A stretch of DNA of 64,000 nucleotides from Streptomyces hyaluromycini (GCF_002217755.1 NZ_BCFL01000016.1:1346319-1410318); one strand, 5' to 3'. Counted from the first letter of the stretch, positions 7,461 through 17,099 are shown. Numbers and translations are program-made. The notes: generated by a model from the letters alone, not told the origin.

Positions 7461-9491
7461 GTGACCAGCCATCGTTCAACGGCCGCGGAGACAGAGCGTC
7501 TTCGCAAGTACCGGCCGGACATCCAGGGCCTGCGTGCCGTCGCCATCATCATGGTCGTCTGCATGCACACCGGCATCCTCGACATCCACGGCGGTGTGGA
7601 CGTCAGCTTCGTGCTCAGCGGCTTCCTCATCGGCAGCCAGCTGCTCGCCGAGATCGACAAGACCGGCAAGGTGTCCCTGAGCAAGTTCTGGGCCCGCCGG
7701 TTCCGCCGCCTGGCACCGGGCGCCGCCCTCACCATCGTCGTCACCGGCGTCCTGTCCTGGCTCTACGCGAGCCCGTTCAGCTTCCGCGGCTACATGGACG
7801 ACGGACTCGCCGCATCACTGAGCGTCATCAACTGGCGGCTGGCCGAGAACGGCACCGACTACTTCGCCAACGACGGCAGCCAGTCGCCGTACCAGCACTT
7901 CTGGTCGCTGGGCATCGAGGAGCAGTTCTACCTCGCCACCCCGATCGTGCTCGTCGTGGTGGCCTGGCTCAGCCGGCTCGTGTTCCGCCGCAACCGCATC
8001 CTGGTCGGCGTGGTCCTGATGGCCGTGGTGGGCGGCTCGTTCTACCTGGGCTACACCGAGACCACCACCAACCAGCCACTGGCTTACTTCGGCACCCAGT
8101 CCCGCATCTGGGAACTCGCCTTCGGTGTCCTGCTCGCCCTCTGGGCCCCGGTCATCTCCCGTATGCCGCGGGGGCTCGCCGCGGTCGTCTCCTGGCTCGG
8201 CCTGGCCACCACCCTGGTCACCGGCCTGCTGATCACGGAGAACACCCCGCTGCCGGGATACGCCGTCCTCGGTCCCGTGCTCGGCGCGTGGCTGATCATC
8301 GCCGGCGGCTGCGCCAACCCCCGCCTCGGCGTGGAGCGGCTCCTCGACAACCCGGTCTTCGACTTCATCGGCAAGGTCAGCTACGGCTGGTACCTGTGGC
8401 ACTGGCCGCTGCTGATCCTCTGGCCGCACATCATCGGCTGGGAGTTCGGCTACTCCGACCGCTTCCGGGTGGCGGTCCTCTCCTTCCTCATCGCCATCGC
8501 GACGCACTACGTCGTCGAGAAGCGGTTCAGGGAGAACGTGAAGCTCGTCGTCCGCCCCTGGCGGGGCATCCTCACCGGCGGCACCCTCACGGCCACCTCC
8601 GCCGTCGCCATGGTGGTCGCGCTCCAGGTACCGCTCAACCTGTCCTTCGGCACCGCGGGCACCGCCGCCGCCCTCACCGGGTTCGACGGCACCAAGTCCG
8701 TGGAGCAGGCGGTGAGCGAACGCAGCGCCCCCAAGGTCAGCGAGAGCACGCTGCTGAAGTCGCCGAACGACCGGGGCGACTACGGCTGCATCGACCAGCT
8801 GCTGGTCACCAGCTTCACCCCGCACGACGACTGCGTGATCGGCGACAAGACGTCGGAGCGGACCATGGTGCTGCTCGGCGACTCGCACGCCTACCAGTGG
8901 GGCAACGCCTTCAACACGCTCGGCCTCAAGCTGCACGTCAAGGTCGTCACGGTCATCAAGAGCGGCTGCTCCCCCGAGGTGTACAAGATCACTCGCGAAG
9001 ACCTGGGACGCGAGTACACGGAGTGCCCGCAGTGGCGGAAGACCGCCCTCGCCTACATCAAGAAGCTCAAGCCGGACGTCATCGTGGTGGCCAACCGCGT
9101 GCAGTACACGACCGTGCGCGAGGGCGCCGTGGACACGTTCAAGAAGCTCAAGGCCATGGGCTCGGACCTGGTCTACCTGGCCGACACCCCGAAGCCGACC
9201 TTCAACATCCCGGACTGCCTGGCGGAGAACTCGGCCCACCCCGCCGAGTGCACCCTGAAGTCCGAGACCGCCGTCGACCTGCCCGACTTCCGCAAGCTGG
9301 AACGCGAGGTCGCCGAGGAGTACGGGGCCACGGTCATCAACCCGCTCCCCGCCTTCTGCGCGAACGGCTACTGCCCGGCGGTGATCGGCGGGCACGTCGT
9401 CTACTGGGACAACAGCCACATGACCGGCGGCTACGCCAAGTCCCTCGAACCGTTCCTGGAGCCGACCTTCAGGAAGGCCCTCGCCGGCTGA
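7461..9491 (+). CDS. acyltransferase-3 / SGNH fusion O-acyltransferase
   Basis: A 676-residue membrane protein of the OafA/OatA type. The N-terminal acyltransferase-3 domain (about 15-380, roughly ten transmembrane helices) begins YRPDIQGLRAVAI with the conserved His in CMHTG. The C-terminal SGNH esterase-like domain (about 465-665) has GDSHAYQW (Ser about 475) and DNSHMT (Asp 650, His 653). Such fusions pass acetyl groups across the membrane to surface glycans. GTG at 7461 follows a GGAGAG site. It ends the five-gene cluster, and its stop codon is only 3 nt from the stop of the convergent truA gene. Confidence 0.9.
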   Translation: MTSHRSTAAETERLRKYRPDIQGLRAVAIIMVVCMHTGILDIHGGVDVSFVLSGFLIGSQLLAEIDKTGKVSLSKFWARRFRRLAPGAALTIVVTGVLSWLYASPFSFRGYMDDGLAASLSVINWRLAENGTDYFANDGSQSPYQHFWSLGIEEQFYLATPIVLVVVAWLSRLVFRRNRILVGVVLMAVVGGSFYLGYTETTTNQPLAYFGTQSRIWELAFGVLLALWAPVISRMPRGLAAVVSWLGLATTLVTGLLITENTPLPGYAVLGPVLGAWLIIAGGCANPRLGVERLLDNPVFDFIGKVSYGWYLWHWPLLILWPHIIGWEFGYSDRFRVAVLSFLIAIATHYVVEKRFRENVKLVVRPWRGILTGGTLTATSAVAMVVALQVPLNLSFGTAGTAAALTGFDGTKSVEQAVSERSAPKVSESTLLKSPNDRGDYGCIDQLLVTSFTPHDDCVIGDKTSERTMVLLGDSHAYQWGNAFNTLGLKLHVKVVTVIKSGCSPEVYKITREDLGREYTECPQWRKTALAYIKKLKPDVIVVANRVQYTTVREGAVDTFKKLKAMGSDLVYLADTPKPTFNIPDCLAENSAHPAECTLKSETAVDLPDFRKLEREVAEEYGATVINPLPAFCANGYCPAVIGGHVVYWDNSHMTGGYAKSLEPFLEPTFRKALAG

Positions 9492-9494
9492 CCC

Positions 9495-10340
9495 TCAGAC
9501 CGTCCGCACCCGTACCCGGCGTGCCTGCCGCTGCCGTTCCAGCAGCTGGTCGGCCGCCGGGTACGCGACCTCCTCCAGGGTCAGCCCGTGCGGCCGTACG
9601 ACATGCACGGCGCTGTCCCGCACCCCCGCGTCCAGCACCTTCCGCGGCCACTCCACGCCCCGGTGCCCGTCCCCCACGAACAGCAGCGCGCCGACCATCG
9701 ACCGCACCTGGTTGTGGCAGAAGGCGTCGGCCCTGACCTCGATCTCGACGACCCCGTCCGCGCGCCGGCTCACCCCGAAGCCGAGGATCTCCCGGATCGT
9801 CGTCGCCCCTTCGCGCTTCTTCGCATAGGCGGCGAAGTCGTGCTCCCCGACGAGCGACTTCGCGGCCGCGTCCATCACGGCGACGTCCAGCTCCCAGTCG
9901 TGCCACAGCACGTGGTTGCGCAGCAGCGGGTCCACGCCTCCGGGCCGGTCCCCGACCCGGTACACGTACCGCCGCCACAGCGCCGCGAACCGCGCGTTGA
10001 ACCCCGCCGGCGCCTCGCCGACCGACCACACCCGCACGTCCTTCGGCAGCCGCCCCGCGAGCCGCTTCAGCAGCTTCTCCCGCTGCTCCTCCCACACCCC
10101 GGCCGGCAGATCGACATGCGCCACCTGCCCTCGCGCGTGCACCCCGGCATCCGTCCGCCCGGCCACGGTCAGCTCGTACACCGTGTCCTGCGACCGCGTG
10201 ACGACCCGCAGCGCGTCCTCGATCTCCCCCTGCACGGTCCGCTTCCCACCGGCCTGCTTGGCCCAGCCGTGGAAGTGGGTCCCGTCGTAGGACAGGTCGA
10301 GACGGACCCGCACCTGGCCGGGCTGAACTTCGTCACTCAC
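9495..10340 (-). CDS. truA: tRNA pseudouridine(38-40) synthase TruA
   Basis: A 281-residue enzyme that isomerises uridines 38-40 in the anticodon arm of tRNAs. The catalytic Asp64 lies in [12 protein letters not shown], and the N-terminal [17 protein letters not shown] segment is typical. GTG start at 10338-10340 with a GAGAGG ribosome binding site. It follows rplQ, the normal actinomycete order, but a terminator-like hairpin (10369-10396) lies between them, so truA may have lower or independent expression. Confidence 0.95.
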   Translation of the reverse strand: MSDEVQPGQVRVRLDLSYDGTHFHGWAKQAGGKRTVQGEIEDALRVVTRSQDTVYELTVAGRTDAGVHARGQVAHVDLPAGVWEEQREKLLKRLAGRLPKDVRVWSVGEAPAGFNARFAALWRRYVYRVGDRPGGVDPLLRNHVLWHDWELDVAVMDAAAKSLVGEHDFAAYAKKREGATTIREILGFGVSRRADGVVEIEVRADAFCHNQVRSMVGALLFVGDGHRGVEWPRKVLDAGVRDSAVHVVRPHGLTLEEVAYPAADQLLERQRQARRVRVRTV

Positions 10341-10368
10341 AGGAGAATCCTCTCAGGGCAAGAAAAGC

Positions 10369-10396
10369 GGGCCCGTCCCTCGAAAGGAACGGGCCC
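10369..10396 (-). terminator. rho-independent terminator/attenuator after rplQ
   Basis: GGGCCCGT and ACGGGCCC form a perfect 8-bp stem around a 12-nt loop that can pair further through CC/GG. On the minus strand it is followed by GCTTTTCTTG, a U-rich run. It lies between rplQ and the truA start, so it should end or attenuate transcription of the alpha operon. Confidence 0.7.
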
Positions 10397-10402
10397 ACCG
10401 AC

Positions 10403-10450
10403 GCGCCCCATAAGGGGCGCGGGGAACTGCGCGACCAGCCACAACGGACC
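10403..10450. repeat. dispersed hairpin element, type A, copy 2
   Basis: GCGCCCC-ATAA-GGGGCGC (10403-10420) followed by the same GGGGAACTGCGCGACCAGCC tail as at 1768, then CACAACGGACC. It sits between the rplQ stop and the terminator hairpin. Confidence 0.8.
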
Positions 10451-10467
10451 GGCAGCCAAAGGACGGC

Positions 10468-10962
10468 TTACGCCTCCTCGGCCTCCGGCTTCGCGTCCTC
10501 GACGACCTCGTCGACCTTGGTCTCCTCGACCTTGGTCTCCTCGGCCTCCTTGACCGCACGCTTCGTCGCGGCCTCGGCCTCACCGGTCGCCTGCTGGGCA
10601 ACCGTCAGCGCCTCGACAAGCTCGATGACAGCCATGGGCGCGTTGTCGCCACGACGGTTACCGATCTTGGTGATACGGGTGTAGCCACCGGGACGGTTCT
10701 CGTACCGCGGGCCGATCTCGGTGAAGAGCGTGTGCACGATGCTCTTGTCCGTGATGACCTGGAGCACCTGACGGCGGTTGTGAAGGTCGCCCTTCTTCGC
10801 CTTGGTGACCAGACGCTCGGCGTACGGACGCAGGCGGCGGGCCTTCGCCTCGGTGGTGGTGATACGACCGTGCTCGAAGAGCGACTTCGCGAGGTTCGCG
10901 AGGAGCAGCTTCTCGTGCGCGGCGCTGCCGCCCAGACGGGCACCCTTGGTGGGCTTCGGCAT
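10468..10962 (-). CDS. rplQ: 50S ribosomal protein L17
   Basis: A 164-residue large-subunit protein. The core (about 1-120; [18 protein letters not shown], then RRGDNAPM) is the normal L17. A C-terminal extension of about 40 residues is rich in Ala, Glu, Lys and Val, with a repeated KVEETK-like segment, as in other Streptomyces. AGGAGAAG precedes ATG 10962. It is the last ribosomal gene of the alpha operon, 181 nt after rpoA. Confidence 0.96.
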   Translation of the reverse strand: MPKPTKGARLGGSAAHEKLLLANLAKSLFEHGRITTTEAKARRLRPYAERLVTKAKKGDLHNRRQVLQVITDKSIVHTLFTEIGPRYENRPGGYTRITKIGNRRGDNAPMAVIELVEALTVAQQATGEAEAATKRAVKEAEETKVEETKVDEVVEDAKPEAEEA

Positions 10963-11040
10963 GGTTCTTCTCCTGTGTGTCTGCCCCGGCCGTATCAGGT
11001 ACCGGAGTCAGTATCCGAGCAGACGGTTGTCTGTCGGAGA

Positions 11041-11115
11041 TCCGGAGGCAGCCCCGCAGGGGCGCCTCCGGAAGGGGCGCGGGGAACTGCGCGATCAAGC
11101 ACAGCGCACCCGCAC
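11041..11115. repeat. hairpin plus type A element, copy 3 (rpoA-rplQ gap)
   Basis: TCCGGAGGC and GCCTCCGGA form a 9-bp perfect stem enclosing a second GCCCC/GGGGC stem (11041-11072). This overlaps a divergent type A element whose GGGGCGCGGGGAACTGCGCG portion follows at about 11074-11093. The structure lies in the 181-nt rpoA-rplQ spacer. No U-run follows on the minus strand, so it is more likely an mRNA processing or stability structure than a terminator. Confidence 0.65.
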
Positions 11116-11143
11116 CCGAGTACGGACCGTGCGGCCCGAGCTC

Positions 11144-12166
11144 TTAGTACTGCTCAGTCTCCACGAAGCCCGCGTCCGCATCGTCATCGGCCCCGAAGGC
11201 GTCAGCCGCAGCGGTCGGGTCGAATCCGGGCGGGCTGTCCTTGAGGGCCAGGCCCATGCCGGCCAGCTTCGCCTTGACCTCGTCGATGGACTTCGCACCG
11301 AAGTTGCGGATGTCCAGGAGGTCCGCCTCGGAGCGCGCCACGAGCTCACCCACGGAGTGGATGCCCTCACGCTTGAGGCAGTTGTAGGAACGGACCGTGA
11401 GCTCCAGCTCCTCGATCGGCAGCGCCAGGTCGGCGGCGAGGGCGGCGTCCGTGGGGGACGGGCCCATGTCGATGCCCTCGGCGTCGATGTTCAGCTCGCG
11501 GGCGAGACCGAACAGCTCGACCAGGGTCTTGCCGGCGGAGGCCATGGCGTCACGCGGACGCATCGCCTGCTTGGTCTCGACGTCGACGATCAGCTTGTCG
11601 AAGTCGGTGCGCTGCTCGACACGGGTCGCCTCGACCTTGTACGTGACCTTCAGCACCGGCGAGTAGATGGAGTCGACCGGGATACGGCCGATCTCCTGGC
11701 CCACCTGCTTGTTCTGCACGGCGGAGACATAACCGCGGCCACGCTCGACCGTCAGCTCCATCTCCAGCTTGCCCTTGCCGTTGAGCGTGGCCAGGACGAG
11801 GTCGGGGTTGTGCACCTCGACACCGGCCGGAGGCGCGATGTCGGCGGCGGTGACCAGACCCGGACCCTGCTTGCGCAGGTACATCACGACCGGCTCGTCG
11901 TGCTCGCTGCTCACGACGAGCTGCTTGATGTTGAGGATCAGGTCGGTGACGTCCTCCTTGACGCCCGGCACGGTGGTGAACTCGTGCAGCACGCCGTCGA
12001 TCCGGATCGACGTGACAGCCGCGCCGGGGATCGAGGACAGGAGGGTACGGCGAAGGGAGTTGCCGAGGGTGTAGCCGAAGCCCGGCTCCAGCGGCTCGAT
12101 CACGAACCGGGAACGGAACTCGTCGACGACCTCTTCGGTCAACGAGGGACGCTGAGCGATCAGCAT
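11144..12166 (-). CDS. rpoA: RNA polymerase alpha subunit
   Basis: A 340-residue subunit that nucleates polymerase assembly. The alpha-NTD (about 1-230) begins [14 protein letters not shown] and contains the [12 protein letters not shown] motif. A linker leads to the alpha-CTD (about 250-310; [21 protein letters not shown]), which contacts UP elements and activators. The acidic tail ending EQY is the usual Streptomyces C-terminus. ATG at 12166. The 142-nt spacer from rpsK contains a hairpin (12220-12239). Confidence 0.98.
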   Translation of the reverse strand: MLIAQRPSLTEEVVDEFRSRFVIEPLEPGFGYTLGNSLRRTLLSSIPGAAVTSIRIDGVLHEFTTVPGVKEDVTDLILNIKQLVVSSEHDEPVVMYLRKQGPGLVTAADIAPPAGVEVHNPDLVLATLNGKGKLEMELTVERGRGYVSAVQNKQVGQEIGRIPVDSIYSPVLKVTYKVEATRVEQRTDFDKLIVDVETKQAMRPRDAMASAGKTLVELFGLARELNIDAEGIDMGPSPTDAALAADLALPIEELELTVRSYNCLKREGIHSVGELVARSEADLLDIRNFGAKSIDEVKAKLAGMGLALKDSPPGFDPTAAADAFGADDDADAGFVETEQY

Positions 12167-12219
12167 GTGTGGATCAGATCCTTCTTTCGTGGACGCCCGC
12201 TATTTGACGCCCGACGGAA

Positions 12220-12239
12220 CCGCACCCGTAAAGGTGCGG
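12220..12239 (-). other. hairpin in the rpsK-rpoA spacer
   Basis: CCGCACC and GGTGCGG form a 7-bp perfect stem with a 6-nt loop. No U-run follows on the minus strand. It could be an attenuator or processing signal between rpsK and rpoA. Confidence 0.4.
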
Positions 12240-12308
12240 GTATTGCAAGCGTACGGGCGGCACGTCCCCTACGGAGCCGTACCGCCCGAGCAGCCCTGCG
12301 AAGCGAGG

Positions 12309-12713
12309 TCAGACGCGACGACGCTTCGGCGGACGGCAGCCGTTGTGCGGGGTCGGGGTGACGTCCTGGATGGAGCCGACCTCGAGGCCCGTGGCCTGCA
12401 GGGAGCGGATCGCGGTCTCACGACCGGAACCCGGGCCCTTCACGAACACGTCGACCTTGCGCATGCCGTGCTCCTGAGCGCGGCGGGCAGCCGACTCGGC
12501 GGCCATCTGCGCGGCGAACGGCGTGGACTTCCGGGAGCCCTTGAAGCCGACGTGGCCGGCGGAGGCCCAGGAGATCACGTTGCCGGACGGGTCCGTGATG
12601 GAGACGATCGTGTTGTTGAACGTGCTCTTGATGTGCGCGTGGCCGTGAGCGACGTTCTTCTTTTCCTTGCGGCGCACCTTCTTGGCAGCGCCCTGACGAC
12701 CCTTGGGGGGCAT
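12309..12713 (-). CDS. rpsK: 30S ribosomal protein S11
   Basis: A 134-residue platform protein that helps form the mRNA exit region. A basic N-terminus (MPPKGRQG, then [10 protein letters not shown]) precedes the conserved core [15 protein letters not shown] and the C-terminal [17 protein letters not shown] end, here with PHNGC. Start ATG at 12713. It lies 70 nt after rpsM in the alpha operon. Confidence 0.97.
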   Translation of the reverse strand: MPPKGRQGAAKKVRRKEKKNVAHGHAHIKSTFNNTIVSITDPSGNVISWASAGHVGFKGSRKSTPFAAQMAAESAARRAQEHGMRKVDVFVKGPGSGRETAIRSLQATGLEVGSIQDVTPTPHNGCRPPKRRRV

Positions 12714-12783
12714 CTACTAACTCCTACGGGGAGGTGGTCGGTCCTACAGCGAAGACCGCTGATGAAGCGTTGTCCGCTGCGGA

Positions 12784-13164
12784 CTACTTCTTGCCCGGCT
12801 TCTTCTTACCGGCGATGGCGCGACGCGGGCCCTTGCGGGTGCGGGCGTTGGTGCTGGTGCGCTGACCGCGGACGGGCAGACCGCGACGGTGACGGAGACC
12901 CTGGTAGCAGCCGATCTCGACCTTGCGGCGGATGTCGGCCTGGATCTCGCGACGGAGGTCACCCTCGGTCTTGATGTTGTTGTCGACGTACTCGCGGATG
13001 GCGACCAGCTGCTCTTCGGTCAGGTCGCGAACGCGGGTGTTCGGGTCGATACCGGTCTCGGCCAGCGTCAGCTGGGAGAGCGTCCGGCCGATGCCGAACA
13101 CGTAGGTGAGCGCGACCTCCACACGCTTTTCGCGCGGGATGTCAACACCGGAAACGCGTGCCAC
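12784..13164 (-). CDS. rpsM: 30S ribosomal protein S13
   Basis: A 126-residue head protein that contacts P-site tRNA and the subunit bridges. It begins [20 protein letters not shown] and has the [19 protein letters not shown] signature and a Lys-rich tail (GKKKPGKK). GTG start at 13162-13164. The 194-nt gap to rpmJ contains a GGCGC/GCGCC hairpin with a C(TTCG)G loop at 13267-13281. Confidence 0.97.
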   Translation of the reverse strand: MARVSGVDIPREKRVEVALTYVFGIGRTLSQLTLAETGIDPNTRVRDLTEEQLVAIREYVDNNIKTEGDLRREIQADIRRKVEIGCYQGLRHRRGLPVRGQRTSTNARTRKGPRRAIAGKKKPGKK

Positions 13165-13358
13165 TTCAATGGCTCCTGGTGATCGTCGGAGGTCTTCTGC
13201 AGAACCGGTTCCCAGCCGCCGTACCAGGTACGAACTGGGTCCCCGGCCTCCGAACCGGGGGTGTCAGGCGCCTTCGGCGCCCGGGTCCTGCGTATGAACA
13301 TATTCAGCTCGCGTCGCGCGAATCTCTGCGATGTCGATGCAGAGGGATTGGTCGTGCG

Positions 13359-13472
13359 TCAGCCCTGGCGCTGCTTGTGGCGCGGGTTCTCGCAGATGAC
13401 CATGACCCGACCGTGACGGCGGATCACCCTGCACTTGTCGCAGATCTTCTTGACGCTCGGCTTGACCTTCAT
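13359..13472 (-). CDS. rpmJ: 50S ribosomal protein L36
   Basis: A 37-residue protein, [16 protein letters not shown] continuing to RHKQRQG. Cys11, Cys14, Cys27 and His32 form the zinc site of the C+ (zinc-binding) form. It sits 61 nt after infA and 194 nt before rpsM, the standard actinomycete order. ATG at 13470-13472. Confidence 0.95.
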   Translation of the reverse strand: MKVKPSVKKICDKCRVIRRHGRVMVICENPRHKQRQG

Positions 13473-13533
13473 GGGATTGAGGTTCTCCGGGTCAGTTGCC
13501 GGCGGCCCCGCTCACGCGGGACGTGGGCAAGAT

Positions 13534-13755
13534 CTACTTGTATCGGTAGACGATCCGGCCACGCGTCAGGTCGTACGGAGACAACTCCACCACGACCCGG
13601 TCGTCAGGGAGGATGCGGATGTAGTGCATACGCATCTTGCCGCTGATGTGTGCCAGGACCTGGTGGCCGTTCTGGAGCTCGACCTTGAACATGGCGTTCG
13701 GAAGAGACTCGACGACAGTGCCCTCGATCTCGATGGCACCTTGCTTCTTGGCCAC
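13534..13755 (-). CDS. infA: translation initiation factor IF-1
   Basis: A 73-residue OB-fold factor that occupies the 30S A site during initiation. It reads [20 protein letters not shown] and ends RGRIVYRYK after a GTG start at 13753-13755. The open frame extends 13 codons upstream, but IF-1 is always about 73 residues in this group, so the GTG is chosen. It is the first gene of the alpha cluster, 293 nt after map. That spacer holds a type B repeat. Confidence 0.96.
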   Translation of the reverse strand: MAKKQGAIEIEGTVVESLPNAMFKVELQNGHQVLAHISGKMRMHYIRILPDDRVVVELSPYDLTRGRIVYRYK

Positions 13756-13956
13756 GCTTCGCCCTTCGAATCGACTACCTTGATCGACTCCCATGCTTCC
13801 CCTTACGGGTGCATGCGGACATGCGGGTGCACGAGAGCCGACGAGTCAGTCTACGTCAGCGCACCCGGAAAGACGAATCGAGAAAGCCTGCCCCAGAAGA
13901 CAGATCATTAAGCGCGCAGCATTCTGGAGCGCCCTATCTGAGGCGCCCCGTCTGCA

Positions 13957-14030
13957 GCGCCCCGATAGGGGCGCGGGGCTGTATACATGTGCGGCTCCGC
14001 CGCGCGGGCGCGCCCAGCCCCCACCGGGGC
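13957..14030. repeat. dispersed hairpin element, type B, copy 1
   Basis: GCGCCCC-GATA-GGGGCGC (13957-13974) followed by GGGGCTGTATACATGTGCGG, then GCTCCGCCGCG and a CGCGCCCAGCC end. The left stem is identical to type A copies but the tail differs. The second type B copy is at 51625. The rest of the map-infA gap holds a weak TAGACT -10-like site at 13848-13853 but no convincing -35. Confidence 0.75.
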
Positions 14031-14048
14031 CGCGGCTCAGAGCCGTGC

Positions 14049-14885
14049 TCAGCCCAGCGGATCCGGCGCAGCCGTGATCCCAAGCTCGGCGAGCTTCGCC
14101 TTGCCCCCGTCGGGAGACGTCAGCACCAGCGGACCCTCCTCGGTCAGCGCAACACTGTGCTCCCAGTGCGACGACCACGTACCGTCCGTCGTGATCACGG
14201 TCCAGTCGTCCGACAGGACCTTGGTGCGGGGCGTCCCCAGCGACACCATCGGCTCGATGGCCAGGCAGAACCCGGGCACCAGCTTCGGCCCCTTGCCCCG
14301 CCGCCGGTCGACGTAGTTCAGCAGGTGCGGGTCCATGTGCATCTCGGTGCCGATGCCGTGGCCGCCGTAGTCCTCGATGATCCCGTACTTGCCGCCGCCG
14401 GGCTTCGGTTGGCGGCGGATGTACGTCTCGATCGCCCGGGAGACGTCGACCAGGCGGTTGCCCTGCTTCATCGCCGCGATGCCGGCCCACATCGACTCCT
14501 CGGTCACCCGGGAGAGCTCGATCAGCTCCGGAGCGTGGCCCGAGCCCACGAAGGCGGTGTAGGCCGCGTCGCCGTGCCAGCCGTCGATGATCGCGCCGCA
14601 GTCGATGGAGATGATGTCGCCGTCCTTGAGAACGACGTCCTCGGAGGGGATGCCGTGGACGACCACGTCGTTGACGGACGTGCAGATGGTGGCGGGGAAC
14701 CCGCCGTAGCCGAGGAAGTTCGGCTTCGCGTTGTGCTCCGCGAGGACCTTGCGCGCCACCTCGTCGAGGTCCTTGGTGCTGGCACCGGGGACCGCCGCCT
14801 CGCGGGTGGCCGCATGGATGGCCGCCACGACCAGGCCCGCCGCCCGCATCTTGGCGATCTGCTCGGGGGTCTTGATCTGCACCAT
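14049..14885 (-). CDS. map: type I methionine aminopeptidase
   Basis: A 278-residue metalloprotease that removes N-terminal Met from nascent proteins. The dinuclear-metal ligands are visible: Asp in SIDCGAIIDGWHGD (two Asp), His in GGHGIGTEMH, Glu in LAIEPM and Glu in ALTEEG. ATG at 14885. It follows adk by 116 nt, giving the usual secY-adk-map order. There is no N-terminal zinc-finger extension of the type seen in some actinobacterial paralogues. Confidence 0.96.
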   Translation of the reverse strand: MVQIKTPEQIAKMRAAGLVVAAIHAATREAAVPGASTKDLDEVARKVLAEHNAKPNFLGYGGFPATICTSVNDVVVHGIPSEDVVLKDGDIISIDCGAIIDGWHGDAAYTAFVGSGHAPELIELSRVTEESMWAGIAAMKQGNRLVDVSRAIETYIRRQPKPGGGKYGIIEDYGGHGIGTEMHMDPHLLNYVDRRRGKGPKLVPGFCLAIEPMVSLGTPRTKVLSDDWTVITTDGTWSSHWEHSVALTEEGPLVLTSPDGGKAKLAELGITAAPDPLG

Positions 14886-15001
14886 GGGTGGCCTGCGCCT
14901 CCATCACTCACGACAACGTCAACGTCGGCGTCAACCGAACACGAACACAACAGTACGGCCGCGGCACCCGTGGGGGCACCGCGGCCAGAACCGCCGGGGA
15001 A

Positions 15002-15667
15002 CTACTTCTCGTCGTCCTCGTCACGCCCCAGCGCGTCCAGCGCGCGCTTGGTGACCTCGTCCACCGGCCCCAGGGCGGAGATCGTCGCGACCAGGCCCTG
15101 CGCCTTGTAGTAGTCGATGATCGGCTCGGTCTGCGTGTGGTAGACCTCAAGCCGCGTGCGGACGGTGTCCTCGGAGTCGTCGTCGCGCTGGTAGAGCTCG
15201 CCGCCGCAGATGTCGCAGACACCCTCGACCTTCGGCGGGCTGTACGTCACGTGGAACACGTGGTCCGCCTTGTTGCGGCACAGGCGCCGCCCGGCGATCC
15301 GCTTGACGACCTCTTCCTCGGGGACTTCGAGGTCGAGCACGGCGTCCAGCTTGATCTTCTCGGCCTTCAGCAGTTCGTCGAGCGCCTCGGCCTGCGAGAC
15401 GTTGCGCGGGAAACCGTCCAGCAGGAAGCCGTTCACGGCGTCCTCCTGCTCCATGCGGTCCTTGGCCATGGCGATGGTGACCTCGTCGGGGACGAGATTG
15501 CCGGCGTCCATGTAGGACTTCGCGAGTTTCCCGAGCTCCGTCTTCTGGCTGATGTTGGCGCGGAACAGGTCGCCCGTGGAGATGTGCGGGATCTGCAGCT
15601 CCTTGGCAAGGCGAACGGCTTGCGTTCCCTTACCGGCGCCAGGCGGCCCGACGAGGACGATTCGCAT
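15002..15667 (-). CDS. adk: adenylate kinase
   Basis: A 221-residue kinase that interconverts AMP, ATP and ADP. The P-loop GPPGAGKGTQ is at about residues 7-16, the AMP-binding STGDLFRA follows, and DGFPR is present. The long LID domain has Cys residues (LCRNKAD, then CDICGG), suggesting a zinc-bearing LID. Its ATG shares one base with the secY stop (TGATG), so translation is coupled to secY. Confidence 0.96.
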   Translation of the reverse strand: MRIVLVGPPGAGKGTQAVRLAKELQIPHISTGDLFRANISQKTELGKLAKSYMDAGNLVPDEVTIAMAKDRMEQEDAVNGFLLDGFPRNVSQAEALDELLKAEKIKLDAVLDLEVPEEEVVKRIAGRRLCRNKADHVFHVTYSPPKVEGVCDICGGELYQRDDDSEDTVRTRLEVYHTQTEPIIDYYKAQGLVATISALGPVDEVTKRALDALGRDEDDEK

Positions 15668-16980
15668 CAGCGGAGGAACCCTTCGTAATTGCGCTGCTGA
15701 AGCTGGCTCTCGATCTGCTTCACCGTCTCCAGGCCCACACCCACGATGATGAGGATGCTGGTACCACCGAACGGGAAGTTGTTGCTTGCCCCAAAGCCAA
15801 CCAACGCCATCGTCGGTACGAGAGCGATCAGCCCCAGATACAGCGAACCCGGCCAGGTGATCCGGTTGAGCACGTACGACAGGTACTCAGCGGTCGGTCG
15901 GCCAGCCCGGATGCCCGGGATGAAGCCACCATACTTCTTCATGTTGTCGGCTACTTCCTCGGGGTTGAAGGAGATAGCCACATAGAAGAACGCGAAGAAA
16001 ACGATGAGCAAGAAGTACGAAACGATGTAAATCGGGTGGTCACCCTTGGTCAGGTTCTGGGTGATCCAGTCCTTCCAGCCCGAGCTACCGCCGGCGAACT
16101 GCGCCACGAGCGCCGGAATGTAGAGCAGCGAAGAGGCGAAGATGACCGGGATCACACCGGCCTGGTTCACCTTGAGCGGGATGTACGTAGACGTACCGCC
16201 GTAGGAACGGCGGCCGATCATGCGCTTCGCGTACTGCACCGGGATGCGGCGCTGGGCCTGCTCGACGAAGACCACCAGCGCGACCATGACCAGACCCACC
16301 GCGATGACCGAGCCGAACTCGATCCAGCCGCCGGCCAGGGTGCCCTGCTTCTTGATCGTCCACAGCGCGGACGGGAAGGTCGCGGCGATCGAGATGAACA
16401 TCAGGATCGACATGCCGTTGCCGATGCCGCGGTCGGTGATCAGCTCGCCGAGCCACATGACGACGGCCGTACCGGCGGTCATGCAGATGACCATGGTGAT
16501 GGTGGTGAAGATCGCCTGGTCCGGGACGATGCTGGAGGCGACCGTGCAGCCGGAGAAGAGCGCACCGCTGCGGGCGGTGGCCACCAGGCCGGTGCCCTGC
16601 AGGATCGCGAGCGCCACCGTCAGGTAACGGGTGTACTGCGTGATCTTCGCCGTACCCGCCTGGCCCTCCTTCTTCAGGGCTTCCAGACGCGGGATGACCA
16701 CGGTCAGCAGCTGAAGGATGATGCTGGCCGTGATGTACGGCATGATGCCGAGCGCGAAGATCGTGATCTGGAGCAGCGCGCCACCGCTGAACATGTTCAC
16801 GAGACCGAACAGGCCCTGGTTGCCGGACGCCTCGCCGACACACGTCTGAACGGCTTTGTAGTTGACGCCGGGGATCGGAATGTGGGTACCGACCCGGTAC
16901 ACCACGATGATGCCGAGCGTGAAGAGCAGCTTCTTGCGCAGGTCGGGCGTCCTGAACGCCCGGGCGAACGCGGTGAGCAC
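15667..16980 (-). CDS. secY: protein translocase subunit SecY
   Basis: A 437-residue channel subunit of the Sec translocon with ten predicted transmembrane helices. Signatures include YRVGTHIPIPGV near the N-terminus, the GIMPYITASIILQLL plug/helix region, and YPYFFLIV-like later helices. GTG start at 16978-16980. It lies 188 nt after rplO with a strong hairpin in between, and is translationally coupled to adk. Confidence 0.96.
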   Translation of the reverse strand: MLTAFARAFRTPDLRKKLLFTLGIIVVYRVGTHIPIPGVNYKAVQTCVGEASGNQGLFGLVNMFSGGALLQITIFALGIMPYITASIILQLLTVVIPRLEALKKEGQAGTAKITQYTRYLTVALAILQGTGLVATARSGALFSGCTVASSIVPDQAIFTTITMVICMTAGTAVVMWLGELITDRGIGNGMSILMFISIAATFPSALWTIKKQGTLAGGWIEFGSVIAVGLVMVALVVFVEQAQRRIPVQYAKRMIGRRSYGGTSTYIPLKVNQAGVIPVIFASSLLYIPALVAQFAGGSSGWKDWITQNLTKGDHPIYIVSYFLLIVFFAFFYVAISFNPEEVADNMKKYGGFIPGIRAGRPTAEYLSYVLNRITWPGSLYLGLIALVPTMALVGFGASNNFPFGGTSILIIVGVGLETVKQIESQLQQRNYEGFLR

Positions 16981-17099
16981 GGTGCCTCCTGCGACCCCCG
17001 CGCAACTGCGTCAAGGGTGACGGTCTTGAGGTTCGACGAATGGGAAAAAGAACAGTGCTGGCCACCTTACCGGCCGTACTGCCCCCCTAGGAACGACCA

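Noticed and set aside
13848..13853. TAGACT as a -10 for infA.
   Set aside because: No acceptable -35 is found 16-18 bp upstream.
13809..15110. Long plus-strand open frames across map and adk.
   Set aside because: Antisense shadows of two universally conserved genes.
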